A stretch of 20,136 nucleotides of DNA from a virus, in IMG/VR virus record IMGVR_UViG_3300011116_000142, positions 1 through 20,136 of that record; one strand, given 5' to 3'. A program made the position numbers and the translations under genes. The stretch's first letter is position 1; every line of letters begins with the position of its first letter. Under the pieces are notes generated by a model, which worked only from the letters and a program-made list of their open reading frames with translations, was not told where the DNA came from and did no database searches. Positions 1-6,183 of this stretch are shown piece by piece.

Positions 1-104
1 GTGTCGGTGCGTTCACAAAAAAACGCCCACCTTTAATTTAGTTGCATCTTGTCGTAGATGTAATTTAAGTAAAGGTGGGCGTTTTTTTGTGAACGCACCG
101 ACAC
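1..104. repeat. Perfect 35-bp inverted repeat at the window edge
   Basis: Bases 1-35 are the exact reverse complement of bases 70-104, leaving a 34-base spacer. The right arm lies in a normal HNH reading frame that matches the later complete HNH gene (15229-15540), so it is the authentic copy. The left arm sits where the central part of that HNH gene should be: homology to the intact gene begins only at base 35 (the N-L codons) and is lost upstream. The simplest reading is a fold-back chimera at a contig end. A real terminal hairpin is possible but less likely, because the spacer and right arm are coding sequence. Confidence 0.9.
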
Positions 105-175
105 CACCGACCCCCCTTTCCTTTTCTAACCCACAAAACACCTCGATCGCCCACGATCAGACTGGATCGATTTGA
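35..175 (+). CDS. HNH endonuclease, C-terminal fragment
   Basis: This is the 3' end of a gene whose 46 visible codons (stop TGA 173-175) align with the C-terminus of the intact HNH protein at 15229-15540. The alignment covers a CxxCN-SKGGRFF knuckle, a Pro/Thr-rich stretch and a tail ending in HDQTGS. HNH proteins next to the large terminase are known in many phages to be needed for cos cleavage. The N-terminal two thirds, including the DH catalytic motif, are missing because bases 1-34 are the inverted repeat. The stop overlaps the TTG start of the terminase gene. The frame stays open to base 2, but residues before base 35 should not be trusted. Confidence 0.8.
   Translation, partial: NLVASCRRCNLSKGGRFFVNAPTPPTPLSFSNPQNTSIAHDQTGSI
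101..175. other. Candidate cos / packaging-site region, copy 1
   Basis: Bases 101-148 match 15466-15513 of the second copy with one mismatch in 48, including silent codon positions, although the surrounding genes differ at many third positions. The block contains an A-C6 run followed by a pyrimidine-rich stretch. GATC occurs at 145, 155 and 165, exactly one helical turn apart, and again at 195. Position between an HNH gene and the large terminase is where HNH-type phages keep cos. The cut site itself cannot be assigned from sequence. Confidence 0.4.
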
Positions 176-1650
176 ACAACTTTGAAAAAGAATTGATCGA
201 CTCAATTCAGGCTCAATCAGAATTAGGAGGTGTGCAAACACCGCGTATTCACTCAAAACTTAATGATTTGCCGTCTAAAGGTCATGAAATGATTGAGTTT
301 GCAGCTGAGATCAACCTACAGCTTATGGAATGGCAAAAATTCGTGTGCATTCACGGCCACAAAATCCGACCTGATGGTAGATGGGCGCATTCTGAGCTTG
401 GGCTAATCATGGCCAGACAACAGGGTAAGAGTACGCTTATGATGCTTAGGATTTTGACAGGAATGTACATGTGGGGCGAAGGTTTGCAATTGGCATCAGC
501 CCACAGATTGACAACATCACTTGAAACATTCAGACAGATAGTTGGCCATATTGAACAGAATGACAAATTAGCAAGCGAAGTAAAAAAGATACGATGGCAA
601 CATGGTGCAGAGGAAATTGAATTAAAAGGCAATAGGAGATTTGTAGTAAAGGCTGCCAATAATGCAGCTAGAGGTTTAAGCAAACCTGAAACAATTCACT
701 TAGATGAATTAAGAGAATACAAAGATGAGGATGCTTGGTCAAGTATGCGTTATTCCATGATGGCTGCAAAAAATCCACAGGTTTGGATCTATAGCTCGGC
801 CGGAGATCAACATTCTGTAATCTTAAACAAATTGCGTGAGAGGGCGTTGGCTTCAGCTACGACCAACGATCCGATCGGTTGGTTTGAGTGGAGTGCTGAA
901 CCAGATGCGCCAATTCTAAATCCGTCAACTGGCGATCTTAACTGGCCGGCATTTGCTCAAGCCAACCCGTCATTAGGCATAACTATCCATCCTGACAATT
1001 TGCGTGCAGTAGCAAATGATCCACCCGATATTGTAAGAACTGAAGTTTTGGCTCAATGGGTCGATACAATAAATTCAGCTATCGATGCACAAAAATGGGA
1101 ATTGTGTAGAACTGACCCAATACCATTAGACCCTGACAAACCAACTTGGTTTGGATTAGATCTTAGCCCAGATCGTAAATTTGCAGCTCTTACTGCTACA
1201 CAAAAACTTCCGGGTGAGAAATTTAATTTAGTTTTACTTCATACATGGTCAAATGATTATTCAATTAATGATTTAGCGGTTGCAAACGATATTGCACCTT
1301 ATGTAAGAAAATATAATGTTCAGACTGTCGCTTATTCCAAAAGGACTGCACAAGCCGTTGCAAGTCGGTTAGTTCCTGCTGGAATTCCCATTACAGATAT
1401 GGATGGGGCGATATATGCTGAATCATGCGATCGGTGGTTAGGCGCAATTAATTCCCATCGATTACAGCATGGTGGTCAGGAGGAACTGACCCAGCAAACA
1501 CTATCCGCTGCGAAACTGCCCTATGGGGATGGGTCATGGATCATCGGTAGGAGAGCAAGTAGAGTCGCAGTTTGTGCAGCTGTGGCATCTGCTTTAGCAA
1601 GTTACTTTGCGACACAACCTGAAACGGAAATAGATATTCAAGTCGGATAA
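172..1650 (+). CDS. Terminase large subunit (copy 1)
   Basis: DNA-packaging motor ATPase and nuclease, 492 aa, full length for the family. The ATPase half shows a Walker A-type loop RQQGKST (residues 82-88), a Walker B segment TIHLDE with D178-E179, and a YSSAG coupling motif near residue 207. The nuclease half begins at FGLDLSP (D330), followed by the conserved AYSKR and MDGAIYAESCDRW blocks. At the C-terminus, where an acidic residue is often seen in such nucleases, both copies read RRASRVAVC. The start is TTG at 172, overlapping the HNH stop by two bases, with no good ribosome binding site. A strong AGGAGG at 225-230 lies only one base from an in-frame GTG, too close for a normal start. 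No small terminase is evident; the adjacent HNH protein may work with it. Confidence 0.93.
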   Translation: MNNFEKELIDSIQAQSELGGVQTPRIHSKLNDLPSKGHEMIEFAAEINLQLMEWQKFVCIHGHKIRPDGRWAHSELGLIMARQQGKSTLMMLRILTGMYMWGEGLQLASAHRLTTSLETFRQIVGHIEQNDKLASEVKKIRWQHGAEEIELKGNRRFVVKAANNAARGLSKPETIHLDELREYKDEDAWSSMRYSMMAAKNPQVWIYSSAGDQHSVILNKLRERALASATTNDPIGWFEWSAEPDAPILNPSTGDLNWPAFAQANPSLGITIHPDNLRAVANDPPDIVRTEVLAQWVDTINSAIDAQKWELCRTDPIPLDPDKPTWFGLDLSPDRKFAALTATQKLPGEKFNLVLLHTWSNDYSINDLAVANDIAPYVRKYNVQTVAYSKRTAQAVASRLVPAGIPITDMDGAIYAESCDRWLGAINSHRLQHGGQEELTQQTLSAAKLPYGDGSWIIGRRASRVAVCAAVASALASYFATQPETEIDIQVG

Positions 1651-1661
1651 ATCGGACTTTA

Positions 1662-1679
1662 TGGTATATTATGTACCAA
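1662..1679 (+). promoter_or_regulatory. Extended -10 promoter for leaderless portal mRNA (candidate)
   Basis: TGG-TATATT (1662-1670) fits an extended -10 box and stands 8 bases before the ATG at 1679. Transcription would begin at about 1677-1679, so the mRNA would start at or next to the start codon. No Shine-Dalgarno sequence precedes either ATG 1661 or ATG 1679. The same arrangement with the same 8-base spacing occurs at 17023-17040 in the second copy. No convincing -35 box is visible. Leaderless mRNAs are common in actinobacteria. Alternatively translation begins at ATG 1661 by coupling from the terminase gene. Confidence 0.45.
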
Positions 1680-2782
1680 TGGGATTATTCGATAGATTTC
1701 GGGCAACACAACAAGAAAATCCAGTTGATGTAGCTGCTGCACTTTCACCATATAACGCACAGCAATTAGTTGGCGGAATTTTATTTGGAACTACAACTGC
1801 AACGCGTGAACAATACATGGCAATACCTGCCGGAGCGCGTGCAAGAAATATAATTTGTTCAACAGTCGGATCTTTACCAATTGAACAATATAATCATTTT
1901 ACAAATGAACACATAAGACCAAACCGAGTAATTATGCAACCAGATCCAAGAGTTGCAGGATCAGCAATTTATTCATGGATCGCTGAGGATCTTTTACTTT
2001 ACGGCGTTGCTTATGGAATGGTAATGGATGCTTATGCAGCCACAGATGCTTCAAGAATTAGAGCATGGACAAGAATTGCTCCGGGTCGAGTATTTGCTTC
2101 ATTAAATGGTAACTCAACAGAAATTGAGTATTACACAGTTGACGGAAAGCGAGTGCCACCATTTGGATTAGGTTCGCTAATTGTATTTAACGGATTAGAT
2201 GAAGGAATACTTAATAGAGCAGGTCGAACAATTAAAGCTGCTGCATCATTAGAGCAAGCTGCTGAAATGTATGCAAAAGAGCCTATGCCACAAATGGTAT
2301 TAAAGTCAAATGGCACAAATTTAACTCCAGAGCGAATCACAAAGTTATTAGAGTCTTGGAAAATATCAAGATCAACAAGATCAACTGCATTCTTAAATGC
2401 CGATGTTGAATTACAGGCTCTAGGATTTGATCCGGCTAAATTACAATTAAATGAAGCTCGCCAATACCTTGCTTTAGAAATCGCAAGAGCATCTGGCATT
2501 CCAGCATCATTCGTATCTGCTGAAACTACCAGCATGACTTATTCGAACATGACAGCCGAAAGAAAAGCACTTATTGACTTTTCATTACGACCAATTTTAA
2601 CTGCAATTGAACAAAGATTATCTCAAGCCGATTTCTGCCCTAACGGAATTGAAACTCGATTTGATATTGATGATTTCTTGCGTGGCTCAGCATTAGAGCG
2701 AGCGCAAGTCTATGAAATCCTAAACCGCATTGGCGCGATGAGCGTTGAGCAAATTCAAGAGGAGGAGGACTTAATCCGATGA
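1679..2782 (+). CDS. Portal protein (copy 1)
   Basis: Forms the dodecameric portal ring at the capsid vertex through which DNA is packaged and ejected (HK97-type portal family). The protein begins MGLFDRF, a common portal N-terminus, and has the conserved segment ARARNIICSTVGSLPIE near residues 50-65, followed by typical portal stem and wing sequence. It is 367 aa from ATG 1679. An in-frame ATG at 1661 would add six residues, but it has no ribosome binding site and overlaps the candidate -10 box. The C-terminus EQIQEEEDLIR is encoded by GA-rich DNA (about 2758-2770) that also supplies the ribosome binding site of the next gene; the stop overlaps that start (ATGA). It lies between terminase and capsid genes, the usual head order. 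Confidence 0.9.
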   Translation: MGLFDRFRATQQENPVDVAAALSPYNAQQLVGGILFGTTTATREQYMAIPAGARARNIICSTVGSLPIEQYNHFTNEHIRPNRVIMQPDPRVAGSAIYSWIAEDLLLYGVAYGMVMDAYAATDASRIRAWTRIAPGRVFASLNGNSTEIEYYTVDGKRVPPFGLGSLIVFNGLDEGILNRAGRTIKAAASLEQAAEMYAKEPMPQMVLKSNGTNLTPERITKLLESWKISRSTRSTAFLNADVELQALGFDPAKLQLNEARQYLALEIARASGIPASFVSAETTSMTYSNMTAERKALIDFSLRPILTAIEQRLSQADFCPNGIETRFDIDDFLRGSALERAQVYEILNRIGAMSVEQIQEEEDLIR

Positions 2783-4314
2783 AGATTAATTTTCCAATAA
2801 CACTAACCGCAGCTGATTCAAAAAAGAGAACCTTAACTGGTCGAATTGTCAGTTGGGATGAGCAAGGTTCTACCAGCGCAGGATTAACAGTATTTGAAAA
2901 AAATAGTATTGATTTCTCAAAACCAATTAAATTATTACTTGAGCATGATCGTACTCGACCAATTGGCAAAATGATTGATGTAACAGCTGATGAGAATGGT
3001 ATTGAAGCCACATTCAAAGTGGCAGCAACAATCGCTGGTGATGATTCATTACTAGAAGCTGCCGAAGGTTTAAGAGATGGATTTTCAGTTGGTGTAAAAA
3101 TCAACGAATGGAAAAATGAGGAAGGCGTGCTAAAAATCAAATCAAGTTTCTTACAGGAAGTCAGTTTGGTCACTGAGCCCGCCATCGACACAGCTCGCGT
3201 CACAGAAATAGCAGCGAGCCAAACACCAGAGAATTCCGAAGCAACCGCTGAGGAAACCACAACAAAGGAGAACAAAGTGTCAGAAATTACTTCTGAGGCT
3301 CCTATCGCAACCGAAGCGGTAGAAGCGACACAGGCTCCAGTTGTAACAGCCAACTACATGGCATACACAAAGCCACGCGTTGATACAAATGTTACAGCAG
3401 GACAATATGCAGCAGCACAGATTCGTGCGATTCAAGGCGACAACGATGCACGCGATCTAATTGCAGCATTAGCAATTGGAACAGTTTCAGAAAACACAGG
3501 AATGGTTCCACCAAATTATTTACGCGATGTTATTGGCGTAATTGATTCATCAAGACCATTTATCGATAGCATCGAGCGCGCACCGCTCCCTGCAAGTGGC
3601 CTTAAGATTTTTACTCCTGTATTAGGAGCACGGGCGATTGTTGGACAAACAGCAGAGGGTGTTGAATACGCATCTCAAGATACAGCTGTTACTTTCCAAG
3701 AGGACAATATCGTCAAGTTCGCGGGCGCAAATGTGTTTAATCAAGAGGTCTTGGATAGATCAGACCCTAGCATGTTAGACCTCCTTATACGCGAGTTGGC
3801 TGCATCTTACGCACAAAAGACTGATGCTTATGCTGCAAACATTGCTGCACAAAATTCAGCTGCATCAAGTGGAACAACAATTTACAAAGCAGTTGCAAAA
3901 GGTATTGCAGATGCTTACGGCGTAATGCGTTTTACACCAAACAACTTGTTAGTTGCACCAACTGGTGGCATGGACTCAATTGATTATTCAACCTTGCTTG
4001 GCGAAGTTGATGACAATAAGCGCCCTCTATTTTCAGCAGCAGCACCACAAAATGCAGCTGGTTTAATTACTCAGGGTTCTACAAACGGAACAATTGCAGG
4101 ACTTAATCTCGTAGTTGATCCAAATTACACTGGAGATAATGCTGGTAATAAGGCTGCTCTAGTTTACCCATCAGCAGCAATGAGATTCCATGAGTCTGGA
4201 ACATTCGAGATTCGTGCAAATATCGTTGCTAACGGCCGTATTGAAATTGGTCTATACGGATATGTTGCAGTAGTTAATCGCTACCCAACAGCCTTCCGTG
4301 CACTAAATATCTAA
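2779..4314 (+). CDS. HK97-type prohead protease fused to major capsid protein (copy 1)
   Basis: One 511-aa frame joins two head functions. Residues 1 to about 147 are a prohead serine protease of the U35/S78 type, with candidate catalytic His56 (LLEHDRT), Ser103 (DGFSVG) and Glu127 (QEVSLV). A disordered Glu/Thr-rich linker (about 148-195) follows, then an HK97-fold major capsid protein to the C-terminus, including RPLFSAAAPQNAAG and the final LYGYVAVV strand. The GAGGAGGAGG ribosome binding site lies in the portal gene end and the start overlaps the portal stop. Protease-capsid fusions are known in small actinobacteriophages. An in-frame GTG at 3277 with its own ribosome binding site could make free capsid protein. 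The protease half resembles copy 2 closely, the capsid half does not. Confidence 0.92.
   Translation: MKINFPITLTAADSKKRTLTGRIVSWDEQGSTSAGLTVFEKNSIDFSKPIKLLLEHDRTRPIGKMIDVTADENGIEATFKVAATIAGDDSLLEAAEGLRDGFSVGVKINEWKNEEGVLKIKSSFLQEVSLVTEPAIDTARVTEIAASQTPENSEATAEETTTKENKVSEITSEAPIATEAVEATQAPVVTANYMAYTKPRVDTNVTAGQYAAAQIRAIQGDNDARDLIAALAIGTVSENTGMVPPNYLRDVIGVIDSSRPFIDSIERAPLPASGLKIFTPVLGARAIVGQTAEGVEYASQDTAVTFQEDNIVKFAGANVFNQEVLDRSDPSMLDLLIRELAASYAQKTDAYAANIAAQNSAASSGTTIYKAVAKGIADAYGVMRFTPNNLLVAPTGGMDSIDYSTLLGEVDDNKRPLFSAAAPQNAAGLITQGSTNGTIAGLNLVVDPNYTGDNAGNKAALVYPSAAMRFHESGTFEIRANIVANGRIEIGLYGYVAVVNRYPTAFRALNI
3264..3279 (+). promoter_or_regulatory. Internal ribosome binding site and GTG start for a free capsid protein (copy 1)
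   Basis: AAAGGAG (3264-3270) lies six bases before an in-frame GTG (3277-3279, codon 167 of the fusion). Translation from here would give a 345-residue protein starting MSEITSEAPIATEAVEA and carrying the whole capsid domain without the protease. Copy 2 keeps the arrangement at 18645-18658 although the flanking codons differ (AGGAGG, five-base spacing, GTG, then a Ser codon). This would supply many capsid subunits per protease by nested translation, as an alternative to cleavage of a fusion. Use of the start is inferred. Confidence 0.6.
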
Positions 4315-4327
4315 TAGTTTAACTGAG

Positions 4328-4376
4328 TGCCTGGGGTTGCTCCCGATCTCAGGCATCCATTAATGGGAGTAAGGAG
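4328..4376 (+). promoter_or_regulatory. Pseudoknot-like RNA element between capsid and connector genes (copy 1)
   Basis: In the 67-base gap after the capsid gene, TGCCTGGG (4328-4335) pairs with CTCAGGCA (4348-4355) in an 8-bp stem with one G-U pair. The 12-base loop GTTGCTCCCGAT contains CTCCC (4340-4344), complementary to GGGAG (4365-4369), immediately before the AAGGAG ribosome binding site (4371-4376) of the connector gene. Copy 2 has an identical loop, a stem with a compatible pair change, and a 9-base connecting loop of the same length but different sequence. There is no U-run, so it is not a standard terminator. It may control connector translation. I do not recognise it as a named RNA family. 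Confidence 0.6.
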
Positions 4377-4381
4377 ATGAC

Positions 4382-4954
4382 ATGCCAACCATAATTACAG
4401 CTTCCGAGTTGCGATCTGTGCTTGGTGTGTCATCTTCCTTGTATAACGATGCTTACTTAAACCAAATTATTGATACAGCAGAAACAGTAATTCTGCCAAT
4501 GTTAGTTACATTCAAGAGCCCTATTCAAAAAGTCGTGCTGACTGATAATGTCGCCACTTTCACTACACTAGGCATACATGAATTTACCGAAGGACAATCA
4601 GTTGTCATTACAGGATGCGGATCACCATACAATGGAACAAGAACAGTACTTGCAGACAATCTTGGCGCATATACCTTCTCAGCTGCAATCACAAATGCCG
4701 ACATCATCGAAGCAAATGTTATTCCAAGTGGAGTTGCCACTTTATCTACAGCATCAACTTATATTGGAAACGCAGCTGTTCAATCAGCCGTCTATACAGT
4801 TTCAGTCGAAGTTTTCCAAGCAAGATTAGCAGGTGGCGGTCAGATAGAAGGCGTTGATTTTACAGCCACACCATTTAGAATGGGTCGATCATTATTCAAT
4901 AAATGCGTTGGCTTACTTGGTTCATACATGGATACAGATAGCATGGCTCAATAA
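4382..4954 (+). CDS. Head-tail connector (gp6-like adaptor) with inserted beta domain (copy 1)
   Basis: A 190-aa protein directly after the capsid gene, with the usual adaptor helices at its N-terminus (ITASELRSVLGV and YNDAYLNQIIDTAETVI, residues 6-37). In adaptors of this kind the helical bundle docks on the portal ring. A beta-rich segment, about residues 45-120 (SDNVATFTT-like, VVITGCGSPYNGT), is inserted before the closing helices (VSVEVFQARLAGG, RSLFNKCVGLLGSY), making it longer than a minimal adaptor. The ribosome binding site AAGGAG is five bases before the ATG. The first 40 bases of the gene are identical in copy 2. The assignment rests on position and helix pattern. Confidence 0.7.
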   Translation: MPTIITASELRSVLGVSSSLYNDAYLNQIIDTAETVILPMLVTFKSPIQKVVLTDNVATFTTLGIHEFTEGQSVVITGCGSPYNGTRTVLADNLGAYTFSAAITNADIIEANVIPSGVATLSTASTYIGNAAVQSAVYTVSVEVFQARLAGGGQIEGVDFTATPFRMGRSLFNKCVGLLGSYMDTDSMAQ

Positions 4955-5343
4955 TGCCTAACCAAACAATTCTTGAACAAGTTCGCACGCCTTTAGCAAC
5001 TGCTTTATCAACTGTTGCAGGAAATGTTTATGCTTTTGTACCTGAAACAGTTATTCCACCAGCAGTAGTTGTTGTGCCTGATTCGCCATACCTAGAATTT
5101 AAAACAATTAACAAAAGCAATATCAGGGCAAAAGTTAATTTTACTATTTCAGTTGCAGTTGCATATAACAGCAATCCTGCATCGCTCGACAATATCGAGC
5201 AATTGATAATCAGCGTTCTGGCAGTTATTCCCGGTGGATATATTGTCAGCTCGGTCGAAAGACCAACAGTTACCACAGTCGGAGCATCGACTTTGCTTAT
5301 CGCAGATGTTCGAGTATCTACCTACTACACACGCACAGTCTAA
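4954..5343 (+). CDS. Probable tail terminator / tail completion protein
   Basis: A 129-aa protein coded between the head-tail connector and the tail tube, the usual place for the protein that caps the tube and joins it to the head. The N-terminal helix (residues 3-22, ILEQVRTPLATALS) is followed by alternating strands (VYAFVPETVIPPAVVVVPDSPYLEF, VNFTISVAVAYN), a helix (LDNIEQLIISVLAVI) and C-terminal strands ending in STYYTRTV, an alpha/beta pattern seen in gpU-like terminators. The ATG overlaps the connector stop by one base (TAATG), implying coupled translation. No catalytic motif is present. Function is inferred from position, size and fold pattern. Confidence 0.6.
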   Translation: MPNQTILEQVRTPLATALSTVAGNVYAFVPETVIPPAVVVVPDSPYLEFKTINKSNIRAKVNFTISVAVAYNSNPASLDNIEQLIISVLAVIPGGYIVSSVERPTVTTVGASTLLIADVRVSTYYTRTV

Positions 5344-5355
5344 GGAGAAATAATC

Positions 5356-5763
5356 ATGGCAACAGTAGTAATCACTGGTCGCGATATTTCGTTGTCTTTC
5401 ACAGGTGGAACAGACATCGAAGCGCAAGCAACCAGCGCAGTTTTAACAAAAGTTAATGAGCGTCAGGAATACCAAACTCTTGATGGCACAGCTTATAAAA
5501 CCACAAATATCTCTGGCACATTCGCTTTGTCAATGTTGGCTGATTGGGGCAAGGCAAACTCAGTTTGTGAAGCTTTATGGACAGCAGCAGAGTCAGCACC
5601 AGATACAGACATCACAATTACTTTGACAGCTGCAACTGGAGCACAATTCCAGTTTCCAGTAAAGCCTGAATTCCCAACAGCAGGTGGATCAGGAATTGAT
5701 GCACAAACTGTTGATTTTGAATTCACTGTAACAGGTGGATCAGTAACAGAAACATTTAGTTAA
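5356..5763 (+). CDS. Major tail protein (tail tube)
   Basis: A 135-aa, Thr/Ala-rich, beta-dominated protein just upstream of the frameshifted tail chaperone genes, where the tube subunit is normally found. Sequence such as DISLSFTGGTDIEAQA, YKTTNISGTFALSM and a strand-rich C-terminus (VDFEFTVTGGSVTETF) fit the small siphophage tube subunit that polymerises around the tape measure. It has one of the best ribosome binding sites in the window (AAGGAG, eight bases before the ATG), as expected for a protein made in many copies. It is short for the family, matching the otherwise minimal genome. Confidence 0.75.
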   Translation: MATVVITGRDISLSFTGGTDIEAQATSAVLTKVNERQEYQTLDGTAYKTTNISGTFALSMLADWGKANSVCEALWTAAESAPDTDITITLTAATGAQFQFPVKPEFPTAGGSGIDAQTVDFEFTVTGGSVTETFS

Positions 5764-5785
5764 GAAATAGAAACGGGAGCAACCA

Positions 5786-6070
5786 ATGCAAAGAATAATT
5801 AAAATTACATATAACTCAGGTGAAGAAGCAGTTTACACCGCCAAAACACCTGAGTTTGTGAAGTGGGAAAGAGAAACAAATAAAACCATTTTAGATATGC
5901 ACGAAAAAAGTGGATTATGGGATTTGATGTTTCTTGCTTATCACGCTTACAAAAGAGAAGCTGGTGGAAAGCCAGTAAAATCTTTTGATAATTGGATCGA
6001 AACAGTATCGGAATTTGATACAGTTAAAGATGGTGATGCAGACCCAAAAGTCACCAAGCAGGAAGCCTAA
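5786..6070 (+). CDS. Tail assembly chaperone G (zero-frame product)
   Basis: A 94-aa soluble protein between tail tube and tape measure genes, the position of the lambda G chaperone that coats the tape measure during tail assembly. The N-terminal strands (IIKITYNSGEEAVYTA, residues 4-19) and the KWERETNKTIL and WDLMFLAYHAYKREAG helices are typical of actinobacteriophage chaperones. GGGAG precedes the ATG. Most ribosomes should stop at TAA 6068-6070. A fraction can slip at CCCAAAA 6043-6049 to make the longer GT protein. The two chaperones together are expected to bind the tape measure. Confidence 0.8.
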   Translation: MQRIIKITYNSGEEAVYTAKTPEFVKWERETNKTILDMHEKSGLWDLMFLAYHAYKREAGGKPVKSFDNWIETVSEFDTVKDGDADPKVTKQEA

Positions 6071-6183
6071 GTAGATTATTGGTTGAGTTGGCAATAGCCA
6101 CACAAATACCAATGAGCGAATGGGTTGAAGCAAGCGACATTTTGACAGCGATAGAAGTATTGGAGCAGAGGTATGGCAAATGA
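5786..6183 (+). CDS. Tail assembly chaperone GT, made by -1 frameshift
   Basis: After the slippery heptamer C-CCA-AAA (6043-6049) the -1 frame is open from 6037 to TGA 6181-6183. It encodes a T domain with SRLLVELAIATQIPMSEWVE and DILTAIEVLEQRY, the pattern seen in chaperone C-termini of other actinobacteriophages (small helical domain with a conserved xPxSEW turn). The fused product would be 132 aa: 88 codons in frame 0 and 44 after the shift. The T segment has no sensible start or ribosome binding site of its own, which supports frameshifting rather than an independent gene. The GT end overlaps the start of the next gene at 6173. Confidence 0.82.
6043..6049 (+). promoter_or_regulatory. Programmed -1 ribosomal frameshift site CCCAAAA
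   Basis: The heptamer fits X-XXY-YYZ in the zero frame (C-CCA-AAA), so both tRNAs can re-pair after slipping back one base (CCC, AAA). It lies 18 bases before the zero-frame stop and inside the only window where both frames are open (6037-6070). I saw no strong downstream stimulatory stem. Confidence 0.8.

Noticed and set aside
1-104. Intrinsic terminator made of the inverted repeat with its T7 run
   Set aside because: The right arm is within the HNH reading frame and matches the coding sequence of the second copy. The stem continues past the T-run, and the left arm seems to be an artefact.
225-234. GTG 232 as the terminase start after AGGAGG
   Set aside because: Only one base separates the ribosome binding site from the GTG, too short for normal initiation. 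The upstream TTG overlapping the HNH stop fits the coupled style, though the true start remains uncertain.
2640-3353. Long open frame on the minus strand (237 codons), with similar ones elsewhere
   Set aside because: It lies antisense to the portal and protease genes, gives Ser/Val-rich protein without motifs, and has no ribosome binding site. It follows from codon use of the + strand genes.
4328-4376. Rho-independent terminator after the capsid gene
   Set aside because: The stem is not followed by a U-run in either copy; a ribosome binding site follows instead.
4578-4857. Two overlapping + strand frames inside the connector gene
   Set aside because: Both lie in other frames of a well-supported gene, are Gln/His/Ser-rich without domain signs, and have no ribosome binding site.
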